64,000 nucleotides of DNA from Mucilaginibacter gilvus (GTDB taxonomy: Bacteria > Bacteroidota > Bacteroidia > Sphingobacteriales > Sphingobacteriaceae): NCBI RefSeq assembly GCF_004054195.1, contig NZ_SBIW01000001.1, positions 1-64,000 on the forward strand, in the 5' to 3' direction. Position 1 is the first letter of the stretch. Each line of letters starts with the position of its first letter. Made by a program: the position numbers and the translations under genes. Positions 17,844 to 25,767 of the stretch are shown here, in pieces. The notes beneath the pieces are model-generated. The model did no database searches. It was not told where the DNA came from and was given only the letters and a program-made list of their open reading frames with translations.

Positions 17844-19379
17844 ATGGTAAAACCCAAATCCATACACGATTATAATACCCTTATAGCCTGCGGACTGGGC
17901 TTTTTCCTGATCTGCCTGTACACCAGTTACAGCGGTATCGGCATCTCCCCCGACTCCATTATGTATACCAGCGCCGCACGCAGTTTTGCCACGGATGGCA
18001 CGCTTAAAACCTTCAACCACATCCCTATAGTAGATTTCCCGATGTTCTACCCTTTGTTTTTGGGGATCATCAAAGTCATCAGCCGGGTAGATCCGGTAAC
18101 CTTCGGGGCCACGCTCAATTGTATCCTGTTCGCGTCCTTATTATATAGCAGCGGTTGGATCATGAACCGCTTTGCACCCTCCTCGCAATTATATAAATGG
18201 CTTATACTGGTTGCTATAGCCTTGAGCCCTGGGCTATTGCAGATCTACTCCTACCTATGGTCGGAGACCTTGTTTATATTAGAGGTGCTGTTTTTTATTA
18301 TTGCCTTTCGCCAATACTTAAACACCCATGCCGGCAAGTGGCTGGTAGCCGCTGCAGCTATAGCTGCCATTGGCTGCGTTACCCGTTACGCCGCGGTAAC
18401 CATTGTAGGTACCGGTGGCCTGCTCCTACTGCTGGACAGGACGTTACCCATCAAAAAAAAGATTGGGCATCTATTTATATATGGAGTTATCTGTATCTCG
18501 CTACTGGTAAGTAACCTTGTTTTCAACGCGTTCATGTCCGGCACGGTAACCGGCCCGCGCGAGCCTTCTATTACGCCGTTCATCAAAAACCTGTATTATT
18601 TCGGCACCGTAATGTGCGATTGGATGGGGCTTACGCCAAACCAATACTTCCTGGCTATTCCAATAGCATCGGTAATGTTGTTGGGCTTTATTATTTCGCT
18701 GGGCTTTAACTACTTCCGCAGGCACTTAAACAGTTACGAGAATTTGGCTATCACCTTCTCGCTGGTGTATGGGTTATTCATTATCCTGTCGTCAACCTTC
18801 TCGCGGTACGAGCGCATCAATAGCCGATTGTTATCACCTTTATATATAACCGCGTTGTGGGGATATACCAGTTGGGTGCTGCTATGGCTTAAAAGCATCG
18901 AACTGAAACGCACCCGAATGATAGTAGCAACTATATCAATCCAACTGATGCTGGGCTTTATAGGTAAAGAGTTTTATATTGATTACGACCGCTACAACGA
19001 CCAGGTGAAGGACGATTATGGCGCCCCCGGCTATACCGACGCCAGCTGGCAGGATAATGAATTTGCCAACTACCTGCGCGCGATAGATAAAAAAATGTTC
19101 GCCCCTGATGTATTGATCTATACCGATGCGCATGAGGCGGTATACTTCCTCTCGGGCATATCATCCTACCTCGTTCCGCATAAATTCTTTAAAAACGACG
19201 TAACGCTATTTTATAGTCGCAAGCGCTTCTACCTCATCTGGTTCAACAACCTGGAGAACCCGGAACTCATCAATATCAAGGATATCCAAAAGGTAAAAAC
19301 GCTGAAGCTGCTGAAGCAATTCCCGGAAGGGGCGATATATGAGTATGAGGGTAGTCTGAATCAGAATTTACAGAATTAA
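17844..19379 (+). CDS. polytopic membrane protein, GT-C glycosyltransferase-like
   Basis: 511 residues. About ten hydrophobic segments are visible, the first at about 12-32 (LIACGLGFFLICLYTSYSG). The first loop contains the acidic pattern GISPDSIMYTSAARSFATDG, comparable to the first-loop Asp of GT-C enzymes, and a soluble C-terminal part follows residue 380. This layout suggests a lipid-linked-sugar glycosyltransferase or a mannosyltransferase-like protein in the inner membrane, but I cannot name a family with certainty. The last eight residues (SLNQNLQN) are encoded by the AT-rich repeat that starts at 19355, so the natural C-terminus may have been altered. Confidence 0.75.
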   Translation: MVKPKSIHDYNTLIACGLGFFLICLYTSYSGIGISPDSIMYTSAARSFATDGTLKTFNHIPIVDFPMFYPLFLGIIKVISRVDPVTFGATLNCILFASLLYSSGWIMNRFAPSSQLYKWLILVAIALSPGLLQIYSYLWSETLFILEVLFFIIAFRQYLNTHAGKWLVAAAAIAAIGCVTRYAAVTIVGTGGLLLLLDRTLPIKKKIGHLFIYGVICISLLVSNLVFNAFMSGTVTGPREPSITPFIKNLYYFGTVMCDWMGLTPNQYFLAIPIASVMLLGFIISLGFNYFRRHLNSYENLAITFSLVYGLFIILSSTFSRYERINSRLLSPLYITALWGYTSWVLLWLKSIELKRTRMIVATISIQLMLGFIGKEFYIDYDRYNDQVKDDYGAPGYTDASWQDNEFANYLRAIDKKMFAPDVLIYTDAHEAVYFLSGISSYLVPHKFFKNDVTLFYSRKRFYLIWFNNLENPELINIKDIQKVKTLKLLKQFPEGAIYEYEGSLNQNLQN

Positions 19380-19446
19380 AGAATTTTCAGAATTTAAGTT
19401 ATATCAAAGATCCTGTTCATTCTAAAATTCTGTAAGTTCTTTCAGA
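19355..19446. repeat. AT-rich imperfect palindrome overlapping a gene end
   Basis: TCTGAATCAGAATTT at 19355 is mirrored by AAGTTCTTTCAGA ending at 19446; both arms consist of AGAATT/AATTCT units. The left arm includes the stop codon of the preceding membrane protein. Same class as 5874-5976 and 50747-50975. Confidence 0.6.
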
Positions 19447-19533
19447 CAATTATATAAGTACTTATACATATTGCCACTTTGTTAAAGAATCATCATAAAA
19501 ATTACTAAATTCTAAAATTTGCTACTCAAAGAT

Positions 19534-19563
19534 TTTGATTTTCCGCTCAAGTAGCTATATTTG
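19534..19563 (+). promoter_or_regulatory. his operon promoter
   Basis: A -33 TTTG (19534-19537) and an exact -7 TATATTTG (19556-19563) are separated by 18 bp, close to the usual Bacteroidota spacing. Transcription would start near 19570, giving about 25 nt of leader before the histidine-rich leader peptide. This is the best-formed promoter I found in the window. Confidence 0.7.
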
Positions 19564-19594
19564 CATCGCTAATCTATAGTATTACTATACAAAA

Positions 19595-19657
19595 ATGGAA
19601 TTGTACAAACAACATCATCTGCATTTGCACCATCACCGCCCGGTGATGAATAGATAA
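19595..19657 (+). CDS. histidine-rich leader peptide of the his operon
   Basis: A 20-codon frame starting with ATG encodes six histidines within eight residues (HHLHLHHH, codons 7-14) and ends with TAA 58 nt before hisG. Such a run of codons for the operon's end product is the hallmark of ribosome-mediated attenuation: scarce His-tRNA stalls the ribosome on the His codons. The last His codons form the left arm of a perfect hairpin (19631-19638 with 19641-19648), so a stalled ribosome would keep it open. I see no U-run terminator directly after it, so the switch may act through another downstream structure or on translation of hisG. Too short to be found by ordinary gene calling. Confidence 0.8.
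   Translation: MELYKQHHLHLHHHRPVMNR
19631..19648 (+). promoter_or_regulatory. hairpin overlapping the leader His codons
   Basis: CATCACCG (19631-19638) pairs perfectly with CGGTGATG (19641-19648) around a CC loop. It covers the last two His codons and the following Arg-Pro-Val-Met codons of the leader peptide, the position expected for a pause or anti-terminator-controlling stem in an amino-acid attenuator. Confidence 0.6.
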
Positions 19658-19715
19658 TGTATGTTTCTACGCGAAATAACAGCCCCATTTTATTATAGTA
19701 CCTTAAACTCATTTT

Positions 19716-20567
19716 GTGAAAACACTAAAAATAGCGATCCAAAAATCGGGTCGGCTCAACGAAAAATCCGTTGAATTATTAAAGAATTGCGGCCTTAATT
19801 TTGAAAATTACAAGAGCTCGCTAATCTCTCCCGTATCAAATTTCCCTTTAGAAATTCTTTTTCTGCGCGATGATGATATTCCCGAATACGTTCAGGATGG
19901 CATCGCCGATCTGGGTATCGTAGGTGAAAACGTGATAGAAGAAACCGAAGTGGAAGTTGCTTACCTGCAACGCCTTGGATTTGGCAAATGCTCGCTTAAA
20001 ATAGCGGTGCCAAATAACAATGATATTGCTACCCTTGCCGATTTGAACGGCAAAGCCATTGCTACCACCTACCCGGTTATTTTAGGCAAATACCTTAAAA
20101 AGCAAGGCATTACCTCTGATATCCGTACCATTTCGGGTTCGGTAGAGATCTCTCCGGGTCTGGGCTTGAGCGATGCTATCTGCGACCTGGTATCAACCGG
20201 TGGCACCTTAAAAAGCAACGGCCTAAAGCCATTTGCCGATGTAATGAGCAGCGAAGCAGTATTAATTGCCAGCAAAGGAAGCGAAAACAACGACCTGATA
20301 CAGGAGTTGATACAGCGTATCCAGTCAGTATTGCGTGCTAAGGAAACCAAGTACGTGGTATTGAATGTAAAACGCGATAACCTGGATGCCGTCATCGCTT
20401 TATTGCCGGGCGTAAAAAGTCCGTCGGTAGTGCCATTGGCCGAAGCTGATTGGGTTGCGGTACACACCGTTATCCCCGAGCGCGACTTTTGGGACCGCAT
20501 TAGCCAGCTAAAACAAGCCGGCGCGCAAGGCATTGTAGTAATGCCGATTGAGAAGATAATATTGTAG
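19716..20567 (+). CDS. hisG: ATP phosphoribosyltransferase (long form)
   Basis: 283 residues from a GTG start. It joins PRPP and ATP, the first step of histidine synthesis. The N-terminal motif LKIAIQKSGRL (4-14) and the PRPP-binding loop DLVSTGGTLKSNGL (158-171) are present. A C-terminal domain (about 205-283) corresponds to the ACT-like regulatory domain of long-form HisG, which explains why no hisZ is found; feedback inhibition by histidine is expected from the family. First structural gene of the his operon, 58 nt after the leader peptide. Confidence 0.97.
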   Translation: MKTLKIAIQKSGRLNEKSVELLKNCGLNFENYKSSLISPVSNFPLEILFLRDDDIPEYVQDGIADLGIVGENVIEETEVEVAYLQRLGFGKCSLKIAVPNNNDIATLADLNGKAIATTYPVILGKYLKKQGITSDIRTISGSVEISPGLGLSDAICDLVSTGGTLKSNGLKPFADVMSSEAVLIASKGSENNDLIQELIQRIQSVLRAKETKYVVLNVKRDNLDAVIALLPGVKSPSVVPLAEADWVAVHTVIPERDFWDRISQLKQAGAQGIVVMPIEKIIL

Positions 20568-20570
20568 GTT

Positions 20571-20660
20571 GCCTCACCTAAATCCTCTCCAAAGTAGAGG
20601 ACTTAAGAAGGGCTTAACATAAAAAGCCCCTCTCCTTTGGAGAGGGGTTGGGGTGAGGCT
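20571..20660. repeat. palindromic element A1 (hisG-hisD junction)
   Basis: Outer arms GCCTCACC (20571-20578) and GGTGAGGC (20652-20659) enclose two CCTCTCC...GGAGAGG hairpins. It starts three bases after the hisG stop and its right end touches the hisD ATG at 20661. Sister copies lie at 21970-22048, 32567-32645 and 49039-49293. Confidence 0.85.
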
Positions 20661-21950
20661 ATGGAAACATTCAAATATTCAGAATTAACTAAGGAAAGCA
20701 TTCAAAAGCTCGTTCAACGTAATGTTGACCCGGCGAATGAGATCCGCGCTTTGGTGGAGGATGTGATAGAACACGTAAAACTGAACGGCGATAGCGCCCT
20801 GGTGGATTATGCCCTGAAGTTTGATAAGGTGGAGCTGGATAAGCTATACCTGGATAAAGCCGAACTGCAGGAAATTGCCTCGGCAGTATCTCCCGATCAG
20901 CAGGAAGCCTTGCAAACCGCTTACGCCAACATCTACAAATTCCACAAGGCACAGTTGAAGGAAGAGGAGCGGATTGAAACCATGCCCGGTGTAACCTGCT
21001 GGCGCGAATTGCGGGCGATAGAGAAAGTGGGCTTATACATTCCTGGTGGTACTGCGGTACTGCCATCTACCTTTTTAATGCTGGGCATCCCCGCAAGGAT
21101 AGCAGGTTGCAGCGAGATCGTAGTTTGCTCTCCCCCGCAAAAAAACGGTAAGGTAAACGCCTTTATCGCGTATGTAGCGCTGATGCTGGGTATAAATAAA
21201 GTGTATTTGGTGGGTGGCTCACAAGCCATTGCCGCTATGGCTTATGGCACCGAAACCATCACTAAGGTGGATAAGATCTTCGGACCGGGTAACCAATTTG
21301 TAACCAAGGCAAAAACTATTATCCAATCGACAACCACCACCGCTATCGATATGCCGGCGGGACCGTCGGAAGTATTGGTGATAGCTGATGATACCGCTAA
21401 ACCCGCGTATGTTGCCGCGGATTTGCTGGCACAGGCAGAGCATGGAATAGATAGTCAATCGATTTTGGTTTGCACCTCGCAAACCATAGCGGAGCAAACT
21501 TTAAAAGAAGTTGAAAAACAATTAGCTGTACTACCACGTGCCGAAATAGCCCGCCAGGCGATTGATAACTCTTACATCGTCATTACCAATAGTTTGGATG
21601 AAGCGATGGATTTCAGCAATGAATACGCGCCGGAGCACTTGATTTTGGCAACTGAAAGCTGGAAACAGCTCACGCCAAAGATCATCAACGCGGGTTCGGT
21701 ATTCCTTGGCAATTTAACACCGGAGAGCGTGGGCGACTATGCATCGGGCACTAACCATACGCTACCAACCAGCAGTTATTCGAGGGCTTATTCTGGCGTA
21801 TCGGTAGATTCATTTGTAAAGAAGATCACCTTCCAGTTTTTAACAAAGGAAGGTATCCAAAATATAGGCCCGGCGGTAGAGATACTGGCAGAAATGGAAG
21901 GCTTGCACGCGCACAAGAACGCGGTTTCAATCCGTCTTAATAATAAATAA
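20661..21950 (+). CDS. hisD: histidinol dehydrogenase
   Basis: 429 residues from ATG 20661; the frame extends upstream to a TTG inside the palindromic element, which is rejected. The zinc-dependent enzyme oxidises L-histidinol to histidine in two NAD-linked steps, the last of the pathway. The signature region FGPGNQFVTKAK and DMPAGPSEVLVIAD is intact. Zinc ligands Gln258 and His261 (QAEHGIDSQ) and the catalytic pair Glu325-His326 (YAPEHL) are visible. The ATG directly abuts palindromic element A1, so its ribosome binding region is made of repeat sequence. Confidence 0.97.
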   Translation: METFKYSELTKESIQKLVQRNVDPANEIRALVEDVIEHVKLNGDSALVDYALKFDKVELDKLYLDKAELQEIASAVSPDQQEALQTAYANIYKFHKAQLKEEERIETMPGVTCWRELRAIEKVGLYIPGGTAVLPSTFLMLGIPARIAGCSEIVVCSPPQKNGKVNAFIAYVALMLGINKVYLVGGSQAIAAMAYGTETITKVDKIFGPGNQFVTKAKTIIQSTTTTAIDMPAGPSEVLVIADDTAKPAYVAADLLAQAEHGIDSQSILVCTSQTIAEQTLKEVEKQLAVLPRAEIARQAIDNSYIVITNSLDEAMDFSNEYAPEHLILATESWKQLTPKIINAGSVFLGNLTPESVGDYASGTNHTLPTSSYSRAYSGVSVDSFVKKITFQFLTKEGIQNIGPAVEILAEMEGLHAHKNAVSIRLNNK

Positions 21951-22067
21951 CGTCATTGCGAGGCACGAAGCCTCACCCTGCCCTCTCCAAAGGAGAGGGT
22001 TCTAAAAAAAAATCAAGTCCTCTCCTTTGGAGAGGATTTAGGTGAGGCTACGACGCTCGCAATGACG
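21951..22067. repeat. CATTGCGAG/CTCGCAATG element carrying element A2
   Basis: CGTCATTGCGAG (21951-21962) and CTCGCAATGACG (22056-22067) are perfect inverted arms of a repeat also present at 44847-44976. Here its centre is replaced by a complete 79-bp element of the A family (21970-22048), so one repeat is nested in another. Confidence 0.8.
21970..22048. repeat. palindromic element A2 (hisD-hisC junction)
   Basis: 79 bp with outer arms GCCTCACC and GGTGAGGC and inner CTCTCCAAAGGAGAG and CTCTCCTTTGGAGAG hairpins. It has the same length and nearly the same ends as A3 at 32567-32645, which shows the boundaries of the unit. Confidence 0.85.
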
Positions 22068-22093
22068 GGTTAATAATTTAGAATAACAACACA

Positions 22094-23140
22094 ATGTACG
22101 ATATAAATAACCTCCTTCGCCCAAACATCAAAAACCTAACCCCCTACTCCTCCGCACGGGATGAGTTCCAGGGTGAGGCAAGCGTGTTTTTGGATGCGAA
22201 CGAAAATGCTTTCGGTTCGCCGCTGGATGCGGCCTATAACCGCTACCCCGACCCGATGCAGTACGCCGTTAAAATGCGCCTTAGCGAAATAAAGGGCGTA
22301 CCCGCCCGCAATATTTTCGTAGGCAACGGCAGCGATGAAGCCATCGATATCCTGTTCCGTAGTTTTTGCAACCCGGGTGTAGATAATGTCGTCATCGTGC
22401 CCCCTACCTACGGCATGTACCAGGTTTCGGCAAATATTAATGATGTGGAAACTAAAAAAGTACTGCTTACCGACGAATACCAACTGAACCTGGAAGGCAT
22501 CGCCGAAGCAATAAACGAGCGCACCAAACTCATCTTTATCTGTTCGCCAAATAATCCAACCGGCAACTCTATCAACCGCGAGGATATAGAAACCTTGCTG
22601 GCCAACTTCAACGGCATTGTGGTAGTAGATGAGGCTTATATCAACTTTAGTCGCCAAAAAAGCTTCATACAGGAACTGACAGAATACGCCAATCTGGTGG
22701 TAATGCAAACCCTCTCCAAAGCATGGGGTTTGGCCGGCTTACGTGTAGGCATGGCTTTCGCCAGTGAAGAAATTATCGAGGTGATGAACCGCGTAAAACC
22801 ACCTTACAACGTAAACGAAGCATCACAGCAGTTAGCACTGCAAGCCTTGCAAAACGTACAGCAGGTAAACGATTGGATAAAAGAAACGCTTATCCAGCGC
22901 GATAAACTGGTGATTACGCTGAAAACGATGGATTTTGTGCTCGATATTTACCCGTCGGACGCCAACTTCGTCCTGGTTAAAACCGCCAACGCAACGGGCA
23001 TTTACAATTACCTGGTAGAAAAAGGCATCATTGTACGCAACCGTACCAATGTAGAACTTTGCGAGGGCTGCCTCCGCATCACCGTTGGTACGCCCGAAGA
23101 AAATAATACACTGCTATCAACTTTACAGCAATACAAATGA
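22094..23140 (+). CDS. hisC: histidinol-phosphate aminotransferase
   Basis: 348 residues, a class I/II PLP aminotransferase converting imidazole acetol-phosphate plus glutamate to histidinol-phosphate. Visible features: [15 protein letters not shown] (cofactor loop), [17 protein letters not shown], and the PLP lysine Lys209 in [13 protein letters not shown]; the C-terminal VRNRTN carries the substrate-phosphate-binding Arg. Its TGA overlaps the hisB ATG (ATGA), so the two genes are translationally coupled, and this is one of two his junctions without a repeat. Confidence 0.97.
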   Translation: MYDINNLLRPNIKNLTPYSSARDEFQGEASVFLDANENAFGSPLDAAYNRYPDPMQYAVKMRLSEIKGVPARNIFVGNGSDEAIDILFRSFCNPGVDNVVIVPPTYGMYQVSANINDVETKKVLLTDEYQLNLEGIAEAINERTKLIFICSPNNPTGNSINREDIETLLANFNGIVVVDEAYINFSRQKSFIQELTEYANLVVMQTLSKAWGLAGLRVGMAFASEEIIEVMNRVKPPYNVNEASQQLALQALQNVQQVNDWIKETLIQRDKLVITLKTMDFVLDIYPSDANFVLVKTANATGIYNYLVEKGIIVRNRTNVELCEGCLRITVGTPEENNTLLSTLQQYK

Positions 23141-24285
23141 GCAAGCTGCAAAAAATACTCTTTATAGACCGCGACGGCACCATCATTAACGAAACACCTG
23201 ATGAGCAGATAGATTCCTTCGCCAAGCTTACTTTTTACCCCGGCGCGCTGCAATACCTGCCAAAAATTGCCGCTGAGCTTGACTACGAACTGGTAATGGT
23301 TACCAACCAGGATGGTTTAGGCACTTCGGTTTACCCGGAGGACACCTTTTACCCGGTACATAACCTCATCATCAAAACATTTGCAAACGAGGGCGTGCAT
23401 TTTACTTACGAGGCTATTGACCGCACTTTCCCTGCAGATAACGCCCCTACCCGCAAACCAGCAACCGGGCTGCTAACCCAATACCTCGACGTAAGCAAAT
23501 ATGACCTTAAAAACTCCTTCACCATTGGCGACAGGAAGAACGATGTGTTGCTGGCCAAAAACCTTGGTGCGAAAGCCATCTGGATCAATAATAAATCGGG
23601 CCTGGGTGATGGAGAATTTCAACCCGAAATTGATAGCGATATTGCCGGTGTGGTCGCCCTGCAAACCCTCAGCTGGAAGGCTATTTATGAGTTTTTGAAA
23701 CTGGGCGAGCGCGTTATAGAGCACCGCCGTACTACCAAGGAGACAGATATCTACATCAAACTAAACTTGGATGGTACCGGCGAAGCAAAAGTATCAACCG
23801 GCCTGTATTTCTTCGATCACATGCTGGATCAGATCGCACGCCACGGCGGCATCGACCTGGAAGTAATCGCCAAAGGCGACCTGCATATAGACGAGCATCA
23901 CACTATAGAAGATACCGGCATAGCACTTGGCGAGGTGATAGCCACGGCCTTAGGCAATAAAATGGGGATAGAGCGCTATGGCTTTTGCTTACCGATGGAC
24001 GATTGCCTGGCACAGGCCGCTATTGATTTCGGTGGCCGCAACTGGATAGTTTGGGATGCTGAATTTAAACGCGAAAAGGTGGGCGATGTACCTACCGAGA
24101 TGTTTTACCACTTCTTCAAATCGTTCAGCGATGCCTCCAAAAGCAACCTCAACATAAAAGCAGAAGGGCAAAACGAACATCACAAAATAGAAGCTATATT
24201 TAAAGCCTTTGCCAAAGCCATTAAAATGGCGATAAAAAGGGATGTGAATAAAATGGTTTTACCAAGCACGAAGGGGCTGCTTTAA
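23137..24285 (+). CDS. hisB: bifunctional histidinol-phosphatase / imidazoleglycerol-phosphate dehydratase
   Basis: 382 residues with two domains. Residues about 1-165 form a HAD phosphatase ([38 protein letters not shown]) for histidinol-phosphate. Residues about 185-382 form imidazoleglycerol-phosphate dehydratase, with the two His-rich manganese motifs [14 protein letters not shown] and DEHHTIED repeated later as MFYHFFKSF and QNEHHKIEA. The fusion order is the same as in enterobacterial HisB. It overlaps hisC by 4 nt. Confidence 0.97.
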   Translation: MSKLQKILFIDRDGTIINETPDEQIDSFAKLTFYPGALQYLPKIAAELDYELVMVTNQDGLGTSVYPEDTFYPVHNLIIKTFANEGVHFTYEAIDRTFPADNAPTRKPATGLLTQYLDVSKYDLKNSFTIGDRKNDVLLAKNLGAKAIWINNKSGLGDGEFQPEIDSDIAGVVALQTLSWKAIYEFLKLGERVIEHRRTTKETDIYIKLNLDGTGEAKVSTGLYFFDHMLDQIARHGGIDLEVIAKGDLHIDEHHTIEDTGIALGEVIATALGNKMGIERYGFCLPMDDCLAQAAIDFGGRNWIVWDAEFKREKVGDVPTEMFYHFFKSFSDASKSNLNIKAEGQNEHHKIEAIFKAFAKAIKMAIKRDVNKMVLPSTKGLL

Positions 24286-24424
24286 GAGCCCCCCAGCTCC
24301 CTGAAGGGGGAGCAGAATTTTGATAATCATGGTTAAAACTGAAAATAATAAAATAGCTTCTCAACAACTTCCCCCTAAAGAGGCTGGGGAGCTCAAGGCA
24401 CCCCCTTCAGGTGGCGGGGGGGGC
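24286..24424. repeat. palindromic elements B1-B3 (hisB-hisH junction, entering hisH)
   Basis: Three related GC-rich units: B1 (24286-24313), directly after the hisB stop; B2 (24369-24395); and B3 (24395-24424). B1 resembles the left end (25768) and B3 the right end (26240) of the DUF559 element further along, so the stretch looks like a gene-less version of that element. B2 and B3 are translated as part of the HisH N-terminus. Confidence 0.75.
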
Positions 24425-25012
24425 ATCGGTATTATCCGCTACGGCGCCGGCAACATATTTTCGCTCACTGCTACTTTAGAGCGGCTGGGCATTGCCTATG
24501 GCATGATCAACACCGAGGCCGACTTTGAACTGTACGACCGCTACATTATTCCCGGCGTGGGCCACGCGGGTGCTGCCATGCACAAGCTGGAGCATACCGG
24601 GCTGGTGCCTGCCATCAAAGCGCTCAATAAGCCTACTTTGGGGATCTGCGTAGGCATGCAATTGCTTACCAGCTACAGCGAGGAAGGCGATAGCGACCTG
24701 CTCGCTCTGTTCCCGATTAAAACGCTAAAATTCCCGGCTACCCATTGTTTTAAGGTACCGCACACCGGCTGGAACCAAGTTTTCCCGGAAAAAGAAAACC
24801 CACTTTTTGCAAATATTCCAACGGGATCACACTTTTACTTTGTACATTCATACTTTATTGAGTATGACCCCTTATACACTTTATCATCAACAAATTACGT
24901 TAATAAGTTTTCGGCATCAATTTGGCGGGATAATTTTTATGGCGTACAATTTCATCCCGAGAAATCTGGCGCCTACGGCGAACAACTATTAAAGAACTTT
25001 TCAAAAATCTAA
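24329..25012 (+). CDS. hisH: imidazole glycerol phosphate synthase, glutaminase subunit, with repeat-derived N-terminus
   Basis: 227 residues from ATG 24329 (an upstream TTG at 24320 is less likely). HisH releases ammonia from glutamine and channels it to HisF. The class I amidotransferase nucleophile Cys107 (LGICVGMQLL) and the His-Glu pair in FHPEKSG are present. The normal protein begins at GIIRYGAGNI; here about 32 extra residues precede it, including [19 protein letters not shown], which is encoded by palindromic repeats B2 and B3. No ATG, GTG or TTG is present at the conserved start, so initiation must use the upstream ATG or a rare codon. It is followed by hisA after 5 bp. Confidence 0.92.
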   Translation: MVKTENNKIASQQLPPKEAGELKAPPSGGGGGIGIIRYGAGNIFSLTATLERLGIAYGMINTEADFELYDRYIIPGVGHAGAAMHKLEHTGLVPAIKALNKPTLGICVGMQLLTSYSEEGDSDLLALFPIKTLKFPATHCFKVPHTGWNQVFPEKENPLFANIPTGSHFYFVHSYFIEYDPLYTLSSTNYVNKFSASIWRDNFYGVQFHPEKSGAYGEQLLKNFSKI

Positions 25013-25017
25013 AAGCA

Positions 25018-25767
25018 ATGTATATAATCCCCGCCATTGATATTTTAAACAAAAAAGTTGTAAGGCTGCGCGAAGGCGATTACGGCCAGGTAACTGAGTA
25101 TGATGTAACCCTCGAAGAAATGATAGACCGGTACCAAAGTAACGGCACCAACTTTATCCATATCATCGACCTCAACGGCGCAAAAAACGACTTTAGCAAC
25201 CAGCAATACCTGTTTGATGTGATCCGCAAAACAGATATGCAGGTGCAATATGGCGGCGGTATCCGCAGCATTGATAAGGTAAAAGAACTGATAGACGCGG
25301 GCGTTCACCGCGTTATTGTGGGCACCCAGGCCATCACCAACCCCGCTTTTCTGCACGATCTGAGTAAAGCAATCTGTGGTCGCGACAAATGCAGCGACCA
25401 GGTGGTAATAGCTATCGACGTGTTAGACGAGGTGATCAAATACTCAGGCTGGATGGAAAGCTCACCGCTAAAACTGATGGATTATGTAGATAAGTGCTTG
25501 TCGCTGGGCTTCTTCCGCTTTTTGTGTACCGATATTGATAAGGACGGTAAACTGGCGGGCGCAGGTGTAGAACTGTACGAAAAACTGCTTGACCATTCGC
25601 CATTCATCAAACTAATCGCCTCAGGCGGCGTAAGCTCCATGGCAGATATAGAACAGCTGAACAACATCAAAGTAGAATCGTGCGTGGTAGGCAAAGCCAT
25701 CTACGAAGGCCATATCAGCATCGAAGAAATAAAGAACTGGAATTTGGAGAGTTTGATGTCCATATAA
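25018..25767 (+). CDS. hisA: ProFAR isomerase (phosphoribosylformimino-AICAR-phosphate isomerase)
   Basis: 249 residues, a (beta/alpha)8 barrel that opens the sugar ring of ProFAR to give PRFAR (Amadori rearrangement). The catalytic Asp8 is in IPAIDILNKK and the second acid is in the half-barrel repeat (CTDIDKDGKLAG). Phosphate-binding Gly motifs GGGIRS and ASGGVSS are present. It lies 5 bp after hisH and ends directly at the left terminus of the DUF559 element. Confidence 0.96.
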   Translation: MYIIPAIDILNKKVVRLREGDYGQVTEYDVTLEEMIDRYQSNGTNFIHIIDLNGAKNDFSNQQYLFDVIRKTDMQVQYGGGIRSIDKVKELIDAGVHRVIVGTQAITNPAFLHDLSKAICGRDKCSDQVVIAIDVLDEVIKYSGWMESSPLKLMDYVDKCLSLGFFRFLCTDIDKDGKLAGAGVELYEKLLDHSPFIKLIASGGVSSMADIEQLNNIKVESCVVGKAIYEGHISIEEIKNWNLESLMSI

